Part shown: one piece after another, positions 11,052 through 19,946 of the stretch
How the letters are laid out: every line of letters begins with the position of its first letter
Position numbering within the stretch: the stretch's first letter is position 1
Origin: Bombilactobacillus thymidiniphilus
GTDB taxonomy: Bacteria > Bacillota > Bacilli > Lactobacillales > Lactobacillaceae
Length of the DNA: 64,000 bases
Direction of reading: 5' to 3'
Assembly (NCBI RefSeq): GCF_023380245.1
Contig: NZ_CP093365.1
Location: 248,001-312,000 of the forward strand
Program-made: the position numbers and the translations under genes
Notes under the pieces: model-generated
What the model was told of the DNA's origin: nothing
The model's database searches: none
Seen by the model: the letters and a program-made list of their open reading frames with translations, nothing else

Positions 11052-12428
11052 TCATAATGGAAAATGTCGTGCTAAATATTTACTTAAAACACTTCTTAAA
11101 AAATCTGGATATTCAAATTGATTGACTCCCATAATCTGTAATGTTGGAAAAAAGGGAATGAAATAATAATGGTCTAGTAGAGCTATTTCGTAAGTTTGGT
11201 CTTTCACAATTGGTTTACCTAAATAAAACACAGTATTACTAGTTGAATCAAACTCCACACCAGAAAAAGCAATCTCACCAAAGATCTTACCGCGAAAACC
11301 CATACCTTTCTGAGGGAAATTACGCAAAAAATTACGATTTTTTTCTACTTCCATTATGAATCGCCAAAAATCACATCCCTGCAATTTAGTTTTCATCAGA
11401 TGTATTGCATGAGGCAATTGTCGATGCAAATCGGCAGCGGTCACAATGCCTTGTGGTAGATCATCCAAAAACAAGCCACTGCTAACCATGGCTGCTGAAC
11501 AACCAGTGGCTTCTTTCATAGCTTGTAAAGTTATTTTAATAGCAGAATTGTCAGAAGCCATGTTTTTTGTTAACTTAAATGGTAGGTTTGCTATTTTTTG
11601 CTGCTTCAACAAATTCTCGCCTTGTTGCATGACTTTAGTTGTCATTTGTGCATCTTGAGCCTGTGAAGGCAAAGTAGCAACTTCAATTGTACTAGCATTT
11701 TTGGTAATTAATTGATGGTTTTGTAATTCCAAATCGATTTTGCCAACATAATGTCCAAATTTTTGTACAGCAGCTAATAAAACTCCATTTACCACTTCTC
11801 CATTACGCAAAAGATGGTGTGTGTGTCCTCCAATAATAACATCTAATTGTGGGTAAGTGGTCGCTAACTGGCGATCAGCTGGTAAACCAAGATGAGATAA
11901 TAAAATTAATACATCAACTTGCGGTCTTATCAGCTTAATTAATCGTGGCAAGACCTGTTCAACGGTTTTGACTTGCCAATTTAGCAAAGGATAAGTCAAT
12001 GTATAAGGTGCCGTCAATCCTAACAAACCCACTTTAGTATGTTGTGGCGTTGTCATAATTTTATAAGATTGGGCAAAATTAGCCAGTGATCCATCCATTT
12101 CATATAAATTACTCAAAACAACAGGAAAATTGGCTGTTTGATACATCTGCTCTAAAGTTTGGTGAGCGAAATATAAACCCTCACTATTACCAATAGTTAC
12201 CGCATCATACCCCACGTCACTCATCCAAGCAATATTAGCTCTAGCCATTGTCGCTTCCGTTAAGGGATGCTGACGATCTGCTGCATCACCGATATCCAGT
12301 ATTAAAGTTGAATTACCTAATTTTTGATTAGCTTGTCGTTGATCTTGAAAATAGCGCTTAATTTGCGGAAAATTTTCAAAATGTGAATGCAAATCGTTTG
12401 TGTGTAAAAGTTGGATTTTTTCTGACAT
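11052..12428 (-). CDS. Metallophosphatase/5'-nucleotidase-like protein (YunD type)
   Basis: 458 residues from the ATG at 12428. The N-terminal calcineurin-like domain begins at once with LLHTNDLHSH (metal ligands), then ILDIGDAADRQHPL, IGNSEG, LLSHLGLPAD and GGHTHH near residue 200. The C-terminal half resembles the 5'-nucleotidase substrate domain (DNSAIKITLQAM...AAMVSSGLFLDDLP). There is no signal peptide, so it is cytosolic, like B. subtilis YunD. The canonical GNHE box reads GNSE here, so the usual histidine is a serine. A longer reading frame upstream overlaps the preceding gene and is not credible. The start follows the 103-residue gene by 4 bp, so the two are co-transcribed. Confidence 0.85.
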   Translation of the reverse strand: MSEKIQLLHTNDLHSHFENFPQIKRYFQDQRQANQKLGNSTLILDIGDAADRQHPLTEATMARANIAWMSDVGYDAVTIGNSEGLYFAHQTLEQMYQTANFPVVLSNLYEMDGSLANFAQSYKIMTTPQHTKVGLLGLTAPYTLTYPLLNWQVKTVEQVLPRLIKLIRPQVDVLILLSHLGLPADRQLATTYPQLDVIIGGHTHHLLRNGEVVNGVLLAAVQKFGHYVGKIDLELQNHQLITKNASTIEVATLPSQAQDAQMTTKVMQQGENLLKQQKIANLPFKLTKNMASDNSAIKITLQAMKEATGCSAAMVSSGLFLDDLPQGIVTAADLHRQLPHAIHLMKTKLQGCDFWRFIMEVEKNRNFLRNFPQKGMGFRGKIFGEIAFSGVEFDSTSNTVFYLGKPIVKDQTYEIALLDHYYFIPFFPTLQIMGVNQFEYPDFLRSVLSKYLARHFPL

Positions 12429-12432
12429 ATCT

Positions 12433-12744
12433 TCAACCAATGTGATTAGCCTGCAAAACTTGTTCAAAAGCAGTTTTGATTTTACCAGCAGGCTTATCCC
12501 ATTCTTGCCAATGATCAAAGTCTTCAGCTGGAAACTCATACGTGTCATTGATATATTTTTCGTAAGTTTGCACAGCCGTGGAATGAGGTATATTGAGTTG
12601 TACAATAGCAACTTCTTTGATCATTCCGCGTTCAGCAGCCAACTCAGCACGACCATTCATAAAAATATTAGCTAATTCATAATACTTAGTGTTATCGTTT
12701 CTGGTAATTTGTTCTATTAGATCCAAGATTTGATAATTATTCAT
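12433..12744 (-). CDS. Unrecognised 103-residue protein upstream of the YunD-type gene
   Basis: I do not recognise this protein. The start is well supported by AGGAG 8 bases before the ATG. It is acidic, soluble and without membrane segments, with a probably helical N-terminal half (YQILDLIEQI, YYELANIFM, ELAAERGMIKEVAI) and a C-terminal part rich in aromatic and acidic residues (EFPAEDFDHWQEWDKP). The stop is 4 bp before the start of the phosphatase gene, so the two are translated from one mRNA and may be functionally linked. Its start is only 27 bp from the divergent glycerophosphodiesterase start, so any promoter must overlap that neighbour's coding sequence. Confidence 0.75.
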   Translation of the reverse strand: MNNYQILDLIEQITRNDNTKYYELANIFMNGRAELAAERGMIKEVAIVQLNIPHSTAVQTYEKYINDTYEFPAEDFDHWQEWDKPAGKIKTAFEQVLQANHIG

Positions 12745-12771
12745 ATAATTACTCCTGATGAGGTCAAAATA

Positions 12772-14175
12772 TTGTCTAAAAAACTATCGCTTACTATATT
12801 ACTATTAATTACTTTTATTTTTAACACTGGTTTTACAGTTGTGGGTCATCGCGGTGATCCAATTAAGGCACCTGAGGAATCTTTTCAAAGTATTGACTCT
12901 GCCTTTCATGATGGGGCCCAGTGGGTCGAGCTTGACGTCCATGAATCCAGTGATAATCAATTAATTATTTCCCATGATCGTAACTTGCAACGTGTCACAG
13001 GACAAGATATTGTTGTTTCACAGCACCCTGCCAGCCAACTAACTCAATTAAAACAGAGCAACGGTCAAAATATTTACACAATTGATGAACTTTTTGAACA
13101 CTACCAAAATAATCCCAATACTAAATTTTTGATTGAGACTAAAAAAACCAAACATGGTAATCCGAAAAATATGGAAGAATTATTAGTTAATTCAATTAAA
13201 AAATACCATATGGAAGATCGAGTAATGGTTCATTCGTTTTCGTTAGATAGTATTAAAAATATGGCTAAACTGGATCCCAAAATCTTCCGCATCTTTATTG
13301 CTGGCAGCCTGAAACGCTTAAATTTTGAAGTTTTTCAATACTCCAATGCCGTCAATGTTTCTTCTTCCATTTTAACACCAACTTTAATTGATCAACTTCA
13401 TACTATCAACCAAAAAGTTTATGTGTGGGATGAAATGAATGAAAATCCCCAAAAATGGAACTGGTTAGTTAATTTGCCAATTGATGGTGTCGTAACTAAT
13501 TTTCCAGCAACAGCCTCACATTATCAATATTTAAAAGATCACGCTGATCATAGTTCGGTCAATTTTGATGCAAGTGTCTTAGCCGATCAAAATCAGCCGA
13601 TTTGGGAAAATCCCTATCCTGATGCACCACAGAAAGGAACACTAACACCTGATAGTCAGATCCATATTCAAGGTATTGTGATTACTGATCACCAAACTTT
13701 CTTACAAATTGATACCAATCGCTTTATTAAACCAACTGGGATCGTTCAGACGGATTTGGTAAGCAATTTAGCACCATTTTTGCAAAAACAAGTTATCATC
13801 AAACCAGACACAAAGCAATCTAACTTATTGACTAATCCCGAGAATAAAACTTCTTTTGCTGGTAGTTTGCAAAAAAATTATTTTTATCAAGTAACTGCTC
13901 TGCAAAACATTGACGGACAAAGTTGGGCACAAATCAATCATCAAGGCTGGATTAAAGTTAATAATTTATTAGTTACTAATCAAAATCCGCTAATTAGTTA
14001 TGTACCAGAAACAGGAACTTTAAAACGTTCCATTAATATTCAAGATCAAACACTGATTCGTACTGCTTTCTTGCCCTTAAATAATGGTAAAATTCAAAAA
14101 TTACCACAAATCACTTATACTGATTCAACCATTGCTAATAATTTAAATCAAATAAAAAGCTACATTTTAGACTGA
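12772..14175 (+). CDS. Secreted or membrane-anchored glycerophosphodiester phosphodiesterase with C-terminal SH3/GW-like modules
   Basis: 467 residues from a TTG start chosen because GAGGT lies 8 bases upstream and because it gives a clean signal sequence (KK, then a hydrophobic stretch to about residue 22). The catalytic GDPD domain follows directly: VGHRGD (H26, R27), then WVELDVHES, then IISHDRNL, LIETKKTKHG and DGVVTNFP near residue 240. Such enzymes release sn-glycerol-3-phosphate from glycerophosphodiesters and, outside the cell, may act on lipoteichoic acid or lipid head groups. Residues about 285-430 contain two units resembling bacterial SH3/GW wall-binding modules (SQIHIQGIV..., SLQKNYFYQVTAL...WIKVNNLLV). 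It may be processed to the wall. Confidence 0.85.
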   Translation: MSKKLSLTILLLITFIFNTGFTVVGHRGDPIKAPEESFQSIDSAFHDGAQWVELDVHESSDNQLIISHDRNLQRVTGQDIVVSQHPASQLTQLKQSNGQNIYTIDELFEHYQNNPNTKFLIETKKTKHGNPKNMEELLVNSIKKYHMEDRVMVHSFSLDSIKNMAKLDPKIFRIFIAGSLKRLNFEVFQYSNAVNVSSSILTPTLIDQLHTINQKVYVWDEMNENPQKWNWLVNLPIDGVVTNFPATASHYQYLKDHADHSSVNFDASVLADQNQPIWENPYPDAPQKGTLTPDSQIHIQGIVITDHQTFLQIDTNRFIKPTGIVQTDLVSNLAPFLQKQVIIKPDTKQSNLLTNPENKTSFAGSLQKNYFYQVTALQNIDGQSWAQINHQGWIKVNNLLVTNQNPLISYVPETGTLKRSINIQDQTLIRTAFLPLNNGKIQKLPQITYTDSTIANNLNQIKSYILD

Positions 14176-14221
14176 TTTTTCAAGTATAATTGATGAAAGA
14201 ATATATTAGGGAGGGTTTAGC

Positions 14222-15622
14222 ATGGAATGGAAACAACTGGCACAAGCTAAACAAGCAAATTTAATAGCTGATTTAGCAGAATTAGTCAAAATTAATAGTT
14301 CTTGTGACACAGAACATCAAACATCTGATTATCCTCTGGGACCAGGACCGGCAAAAGCTTTACAAAAAGTTTTAAGTTTTGGTGAGCGAGACGGTTTTCT
14401 AACAAAAAATGTTGATAATTTAGCCGGACACATCGAATATGGCTCTGGAACGGAAATACTGGGAATTTTAGCTCATGTGGATACGGTACCTGCGGGCGAA
14501 GGTTGGAATACTGATCCCTTTCAATTAACTCAAGTCGATCAACAATTATTTGGACGGGGTGCATTAGATGATAAAGGACCCGCACTAGCCGCCTATTATG
14601 CGTTAAAAATTTTGCAAGAACAATCTTTATTACCTACTAAAAAAATTCGTTTAATTTTTGGTACTGATGAAGAAAGTCAATGGCGTGGCATCAACCACTA
14701 TTTTTTGTCAGAACCAAAACCAGATCTAGGCTTTTCTCCTGACGCCCAATTTCCGCTCATCAATGGTGAAAAAGGTATTGTTTCTTACGCTTTAACTTTT
14801 CCACAAACGACTGCAACTAAAGCAGCTCAACAACTACTATCATTTAATAGTGGCTTACGTGACAACATGGTGCCACAAACTGCTAACGCTATTATTAAAA
14901 CGACGCAACCCCAAGTGCTAATGACTGCCTTTCAAGAGTTCATTCAACAAAATAAAGTTATTAGTGGAAATGCTAATTTAGATAATCATCAAGTCACACT
15001 GAAGCTAGCTGGCAAGGGTTCTCATGCTATGGAACCAGAAAACGGTGTCAATGCTGGAACTTATTTGGCAACTTTTTTGGCTGAACAGCAATTGGACGAA
15101 GCTGGACAAAATTATGTAACTTTCATAAAAAATTATTTACATCTTGATTTTTACGGTCAGAAAAGTGGTGTTGGCTACCGAGATCAAATAATGGGACCAC
15201 TGACTCAAAGTCCAGATATTTTTAAATACGAATCCAATCAAGAGGGTCTTATCGTCATCAATGTTCGCTATCCTAAGGGACGTAGTGAGATTGATCTGCA
15301 AAAACTATACCAAAATCTAACCTCACAACTTATGGTAAAAATCAGTGGTCATGCTCAAGAACCACATTTCGTAGCAGATGATGATCCACTTGTTCAAAAA
15401 CTTTTATCTGCATATCGCGCACAAACTGGCGACAATCAAAACAAACCAGTTACAGTCGGTGGCGGAACTTACGGACGCATCTTACCGCGTGGTGTGGCTT
15501 TCGGTGCATTAATGCCTGATGGTGCTAATGTAATGCATCAAGCTAATGAATTCATTACTATTGATAATTTAATTAATGCTACCGCAATTTATGCTCAAGC
15601 AATTTGGAATTTAGTAAAATAA
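14222..15622 (+). CDS. pepV: Dipeptidase PepV (M20 family, zinc)
   Basis: 466 residues; ATG preceded by GGGAGG. M20 metallopeptidase motifs in order: AHVDTVPAGEGW (zinc histidine near residue 85), GRGALDDKGP (bridging aspartate near residue 118), GTDEESQWRG (catalytic and zinc glutamates near residue 152), and GSHAMEPENG with HQANEFI near the C-terminus. The large insertion between catalytic parts is the lid domain of PepV. It cleaves a wide range of dipeptides in the cytosol as the last step of peptide use in lactic acid bacteria. It sits 46 bp after the glycerophosphodiesterase and ends in its own hairpin. Confidence 0.95.
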   Translation: MEWKQLAQAKQANLIADLAELVKINSSCDTEHQTSDYPLGPGPAKALQKVLSFGERDGFLTKNVDNLAGHIEYGSGTEILGILAHVDTVPAGEGWNTDPFQLTQVDQQLFGRGALDDKGPALAAYYALKILQEQSLLPTKKIRLIFGTDEESQWRGINHYFLSEPKPDLGFSPDAQFPLINGEKGIVSYALTFPQTTATKAAQQLLSFNSGLRDNMVPQTANAIIKTTQPQVLMTAFQEFIQQNKVISGNANLDNHQVTLKLAGKGSHAMEPENGVNAGTYLATFLAEQQLDEAGQNYVTFIKNYLHLDFYGQKSGVGYRDQIMGPLTQSPDIFKYESNQEGLIVINVRYPKGRSEIDLQKLYQNLTSQLMVKISGHAQEPHFVADDDPLVQKLLSAYRAQTGDNQNKPVTVGGGTYGRILPRGVAFGALMPDGANVMHQANEFITIDNLINATAIYAQAIWNLVK

Positions 15623-15656
15623 AAAAGAATGATCTAAAGATCATTCTTTTTTATTT
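15621..15656. terminator. Bidirectional terminator between pepV and the MFS gene
   Basis: AAAAAAGAATGATCT pairs with AGATCATTCTTTTTT across two bases, giving a strong stem with T-runs on both strands at the convergent gene ends. Confidence 0.88.
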
Positions 15657-16811
15657 TGTCTGGCGAATTGCTACCAATTGAACTATCAGAGAAATCAAGA
15701 AAGATAAAAACAAAATAGCGGCAACCAATAAATACGGACTATGCGGATTAATATCCATTAATACGCCCGCCATGATTGGTCCAACTACATTACCAACACT
15801 AGTCAATGACATATTTAAACCATTAATCAATCCTTGATTAGCATGACTCATTTTAGTTAGTAGTGTTGTAATGGCTGGTCGCAATAAATCAAATGCCGTA
15901 AAAACAATTAAAGTTGCAACAATAACTTGCCAATGATTGCGCGTTTGTGTAATCCAGATAGTACTCAAACTGCCCCCTAAAAAACAAAGTGCAATTAATT
16001 TTAATTCGCCTAAAACTTTGGTTAACCAATCGAACATCACAATTTGGAAAAATAATGAAATAACCCCATTCAACGTTAATACTAAAGCTATCGTACCCAT
16101 GCCAAAATTAAAAACTTGATTAACATAAATACTATAAATACTTTCAAATCCCTGTAAACCAAAAGAGGAAATAAAAATCATAGCAAATAAAATAGTTAAT
16201 AACGGTGTTAAAAATTGTCGCCAATTAATTTTAGGCATTGCTTGGATATCCTTAGCTGGTTCATCGGGCAAAAGCCACTGGGTGATAATAGTACTTAATA
16301 ACCCCAATATTGCTGCTGCCCAAAAAGGCACTTTATACGTAATATGGGCTAACATGCCCCCAATTCCTGGTCCTAAAATCAATCCACCGCTAAAAGCTGC
16401 TGAAATCCAACCAACAACTCGTGCTCGCTGTTTATCATCCGTTAAATCTGCCGCCATGGCCATTGAAGTTGGCACAAACATCGCTGCAGCTAAACCGCCA
16501 ATAATACGTGATATATCAAATAACCATAAACTATTGGACATGGCAAAAATTGCCTCGGCCACCATATACAATAACAAACCAGTTACAATAACTTTTTTAC
16601 GACCTATTTTATCGGATACGCGACCAGTAATTGGTGAAGCCACAAATTGGGCAAAAGCAAATAGCGAAGTCATAATCCCAATTTCAGTGGTAGAAAAACC
16701 ATAAGATTTTTTGATATAAGGTTCCACTGGAATTACCAAACTAATTCCCAAACAAATCAAAAAATTACCGAATACTAAAATATAAATAGCTCGTTTTGCT
16801 TCCTTACTCAT
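15651..16811 (-). CDS. MFS transporter, drug:proton antiporter type (NorA/TetA-like)
   Basis: 386 residues from the ATG at 16811 (AGGAG five bases upstream; the in-frame GTG at 16817 overlaps that site). Twelve membrane segments. The MFS loop 2-3 motif A is GRVSDKIGRKKVI near residues 61-73, and motif C of the 12-TM drug antiporter group is visible in helix 5 (GGLILGPGIGG near residue 145). Likely a proton-driven exporter of drugs or other small molecules; substrates cannot be inferred. A near-perfect inverted repeat 32 bp upstream of the start may be an operator. Confidence 0.85.
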   Translation of the reverse strand: MSKEAKRAIYILVFGNFLICLGISLVIPVEPYIKKSYGFSTTEIGIMTSLFAFAQFVASPITGRVSDKIGRKKVIVTGLLLYMVAEAIFAMSNSLWLFDISRIIGGLAAAMFVPTSMAMAADLTDDKQRARVVGWISAAFSGGLILGPGIGGMLAHITYKVPFWAAAILGLLSTIITQWLLPDEPAKDIQAMPKINWRQFLTPLLTILFAMIFISSFGLQGFESIYSIYVNQVFNFGMGTIALVLTLNGVISLFFQIVMFDWLTKVLGELKLIALCFLGGSLSTIWITQTRNHWQVIVATLIVFTAFDLLRPAITTLLTKMSHANQGLINGLNMSLTSVGNVVGPIMAGVLMDINPHSPYLLVAAILFLSFLISLIVQLVAIRQTK

Positions 16812-16842
16812 TTTCACTCCTATAATAAAACGCCTAATAACT

Positions 16843-16859
16843 AACTCTGTTAGAGAGTT
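16843..16859. promoter_or_regulatory. Inverted repeat upstream of the MFS gene, possible operator
   Basis: AACTCT-GTTAG-AGAGTT is a perfect six-base inverted repeat with a five-base centre, 32 bp before the transporter start. Repressor sites of this shape are common for drug exporters. No adjacent regulator gene is present, so its use is unproven. A cre-like AAGCGCTTAT lies just beyond at about 16868. Confidence 0.4.
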
Positions 16860-17083
16860 CCATTATCAAGCGCTTATCTTTTGCATTAATTTAAATTAAT
16901 AGTAGCATATTTCAGCATAATAATATAGAAAAGATTATGTTTAATGCGCCATTTATAATGACAGATCCAGTATACAGAAAAATTTAACTTGTTGTATAAT
17001 AAATCAGATAAACTATTTGTTGTATTAATTAGTATTTATTACGAGAGTTACAGAATGCAGCGTAAATAAAGGTAGGTTTTTTT

Positions 17084-19906
17084 GTGAAAAGACATGATTC
17101 ATTAGGGAGTAGATTTAAAAATAAGTTTTCAAGTGACTCTACAGGTGAAAAGCATCGCCTGAATTCACATTCAACAAACCATTTTCGCTCTCAAAATATA
17201 GAACCACCTTCTTCCACAAGAACAGTCAATGATCAAAAACCGACAATTGTTGATCATAACGACTTGCCACAAACATTAAGCGGTAAAATCAATTTAAGTA
17301 TTAGTTTGCTTAAAAAATTAATTATTATCTTTTCTGTTGGTATTATCTTATTACTTGGTTTGCTAGTTGGTATGGGGGGCGGTTATTTGTGCGCAATTAT
17401 TAAAAATGAACCTATTCCTAGTTATACCAGCTTAAACAACCAAATCGAAAAAACCGATCAGTCCACTACACTTTATTTTGCTCATAATGTCAAAATGGAA
17501 AAAGTTCCTACTGATACTGAAAGGAAAAAAGTTAGTTTCAATCACATTTCCCCGTATTTAAAAAAGGCTGTTATAGCAACTGAAGATGAGAATTTTTATC
17601 AGCATAAGGGGGTTGTCCCTAAATCTATCATCCGTGCAATTGGCTCTGAAGTAACTGGCTACGGTACTCAAACGGGTGGATCTACTTTAACGCAACAACT
17701 GGTTAAAATGCAGTTATTATCTTCTGAAACTACATGGAAACGTAAAGCTACAGAAATATTATTAGCACTGCGTTTGGAGAAACATTTTTCTAAAGATCAA
17801 ATTTTAGAATCATATTTAAATGTTGTCCCGTTAGGGCGCAACAACCGGGGACAAAATATTGCAGGTGTTCAAGCTGCCGCTAAGGGACTTTTCGGTGTTG
17901 ATGCTGATCAATTGAGTTTGGCGCAATCAGCTTTTATTGCGGGCATGCCTCAAAGTCCTTCTGTATATACTCCTTTTGACCAAAATGGTCATTTAAAAAG
18001 TAATATGAAACTAGGGCTGCAGCGTAAAAATACCGTTTTGTTCAGAATGTATCGTCATGGCGATATTTCCAAAAACGAATATAATCAAGCCCAAAAAGTA
18101 GATTTAAAGACCCAATTTTTACCACGGCAAGCTGCTCCTAAGGTAAAAATTAAATATGGCTATTTATATAATTTATTGACTGATCAATTGCGCAACAAAT
18201 TAATCCATCAATTAGCTAAAGAAGATAATATAAAATATAGTGAAATCACTAAGAACAAAGATTTATATTCCTTTTATTCACAAAAAGCCGATCGTTTAAT
18301 GCGTGAACACGATTATCACGTACATTCCACTATTGATAAAAATGTTTACGATAACATGCAAATAGCCTTTGCACAAAATGCTGATCAATTAGGAACTACA
18401 CATACAACCACAACAACTGACTCCAATACTGGTGCCACTGTCAAAGTCCAAGAACCTGTCCAAAACGGCAGTGTCTTGTTAAATAATAAAACAGGCGCTG
18501 TTTTAGGATTTATTGGTGGACAAAATTTCAAAGAGAATCAATTAAATCATGCTTTTGATACATCTCGTTCACCAGGATCTTCTATAAAGCCTTTATTAGT
18601 TTATGGTCCAGCCATCGAACAAGGAATCATTGGTAGTAAATCGATGCTAGCAGATTTCAAAACCAAATTTGGCAAATATGCACCGACTGATTTTGATAAC
18701 ACAATCGGTAATAAATTTGTATCCGCTGATAAAGCTTTGGAACAATCTCTCAATATTCCAGCGGTCAATCTTTATCAACAGGTCTTAGATAAAACTGACC
18801 CTTCTGAATATATGAATAAACTCGGTTTACCACTTACGCAAAAAGAATATAGTGAATTGGGCATTGCTCTAGGGGGAACACGTAATGGTTTCACAGTTTT
18901 ACAAGAAGCAAGTGCTTTTTCTACTTTCGCTAACCAAGGTGTCCGAGTTAATCCTTATTACATTGACAAAATTACTGACGTTAATAATCAAATAATTTAT
19001 CAGCATCACACTAAAAAACAGCGTGTTTATCAAAAGGGTACTTCCTATATTATGCAAAAAATGATGCATGGAGTTATTAATAAAGGAACAGCCTCATCAT
19101 TAACGTATCAATTAGATTTTAATTACCATAATACTTTTGGTAAAACAGGAACTTCGAATAATTTCCGTGATAACTGGTTTGTCGGGAGTACACCTGGTGT
19201 AACTCTAGCTTCTTGGATGGGTTACGATAATCTTTATGGCGATAATTATAATTTGAGAGATGATTCTACAGAAACTAATCAAACAACTTGGGCTAACTTG
19301 ATGAATAGTGTCTATGAAAGCAATCCAGAGTTGCTAGATTTAAATAATTCTATGAGTAAACCTGCATCGGTAAATAGTGATAAAGTTCTTTCACATACTG
19401 GTACTTTGCCGGGAAGCGTGGAATACCATGGTATTGAATCCGATTTATCCCATCCAACGACAACAAGTCTTTTCTATCGTGGACATGCCAAAGAATTATC
19501 TAAGCATTTCGCCATCGGTGGCACAGATAAAAATTACAAATTATTCTGGGACCATTACTACGGCAAAGATAATAGCTATGGTGTAACAATTAATATAGAT
19601 GATGAAAAGCGGGCTAAAAAACTGCGTAAACGTTCCTCACGAACCAATATTAGCAAAAGTAACTTACCTAAAAGCGATTCTGTCTTAGGTAGTTATACAC
19701 CTAACAATCGGACTAATAATTCTTCAGACAGTACTAACAATTTCGAGAGTAATAATTCTACTAACAGCACTACTATCGGTAGTGGTTCTACAGGCAGTGG
19801 TAATAGTCCTAATAATAACGCGGATCAAGTTGCTCCTCCTGTGACTGGTGGTGATGAAAACGGTGGTGATGAAACATCCAACGTTCCTGCTACTGGGAGT
19901 AACTAA
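17084..19906 (+). CDS. Class A penicillin-binding protein (PBP1A-type, bifunctional)
   Basis: 940 residues from a GTG start with AAGGTAGG upstream. Residues 1-74 are a polar cytoplasmic part, followed by a membrane anchor at about 75-104. The glycosyltransferase-51 domain has ATEDENFYQHKG near residue 166, GGSTLTQQLVK and KATEILLALRLEKHFSK. The transpeptidase domain has SSIK (nucleophile S499), SLN near 556 and KTGTS near 687. It polymerises lipid II and cross-links peptidoglycan at the outer membrane face. The tail from about residue 840 is rich in Ser, Asn, Thr and Gly, probably flexible and extracellular, ending PATGSN. It is monocistronic with its own terminator and about 270 bp of upstream non-coding DNA containing a TATAAT at 16995. 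Confidence 0.93.
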   Translation: MKRHDSLGSRFKNKFSSDSTGEKHRLNSHSTNHFRSQNIEPPSSTRTVNDQKPTIVDHNDLPQTLSGKINLSISLLKKLIIIFSVGIILLLGLLVGMGGGYLCAIIKNEPIPSYTSLNNQIEKTDQSTTLYFAHNVKMEKVPTDTERKKVSFNHISPYLKKAVIATEDENFYQHKGVVPKSIIRAIGSEVTGYGTQTGGSTLTQQLVKMQLLSSETTWKRKATEILLALRLEKHFSKDQILESYLNVVPLGRNNRGQNIAGVQAAAKGLFGVDADQLSLAQSAFIAGMPQSPSVYTPFDQNGHLKSNMKLGLQRKNTVLFRMYRHGDISKNEYNQAQKVDLKTQFLPRQAAPKVKIKYGYLYNLLTDQLRNKLIHQLAKEDNIKYSEITKNKDLYSFYSQKADRLMREHDYHVHSTIDKNVYDNMQIAFAQNADQLGTTHTTTTTDSNTGATVKVQEPVQNGSVLLNNKTGAVLGFIGGQNFKENQLNHAFDTSRSPGSSIKPLLVYGPAIEQGIIGSKSMLADFKTKFGKYAPTDFDNTIGNKFVSADKALEQSLNIPAVNLYQQVLDKTDPSEYMNKLGLPLTQKEYSELGIALGGTRNGFTVLQEASAFSTFANQGVRVNPYYIDKITDVNNQIIYQHHTKKQRVYQKGTSYIMQKMMHGVINKGTASSLTYQLDFNYHNTFGKTGTSNNFRDNWFVGSTPGVTLASWMGYDNLYGDNYNLRDDSTETNQTTWANLMNSVYESNPELLDLNNSMSKPASVNSDKVLSHTGTLPGSVEYHGIESDLSHPTTTSLFYRGHAKELSKHFAIGGTDKNYKLFWDHYYGKDNSYGVTINIDDEKRAKKLRKRSSRTNISKSNLPKSDSVLGSYTPNNRTNNSSDSTNNFESNNSTNSTTIGSGSTGSGNSPNNNADQVAPPVTGGDENGGDETSNVPATGSN

Positions 19907-19946
19907 AAAATAGATCTCACTAAAATTTGTGAGATCTATTTTTTTA
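19906..19946. terminator. Terminator between the PBP gene and ccpA
   Basis: AATAGATCTCAC pairs with GTGAGATCTATT over an eight-base loop, with A- and T-runs on either side. It serves both convergent genes. Confidence 0.88.

Noticed and set aside
16995-17000. TATAAT before the penicillin-binding protein gene as a defined promoter
   Set aside because: No acceptable -35 box at 16-18 bp, so it is mentioned only in the gene entry.
19880-19906. PATGSN at the end of the penicillin-binding protein as an LPXTG sortase signal
   Set aside because: There is no matching LPxTG, no hydrophobic segment and no positive tail after it.
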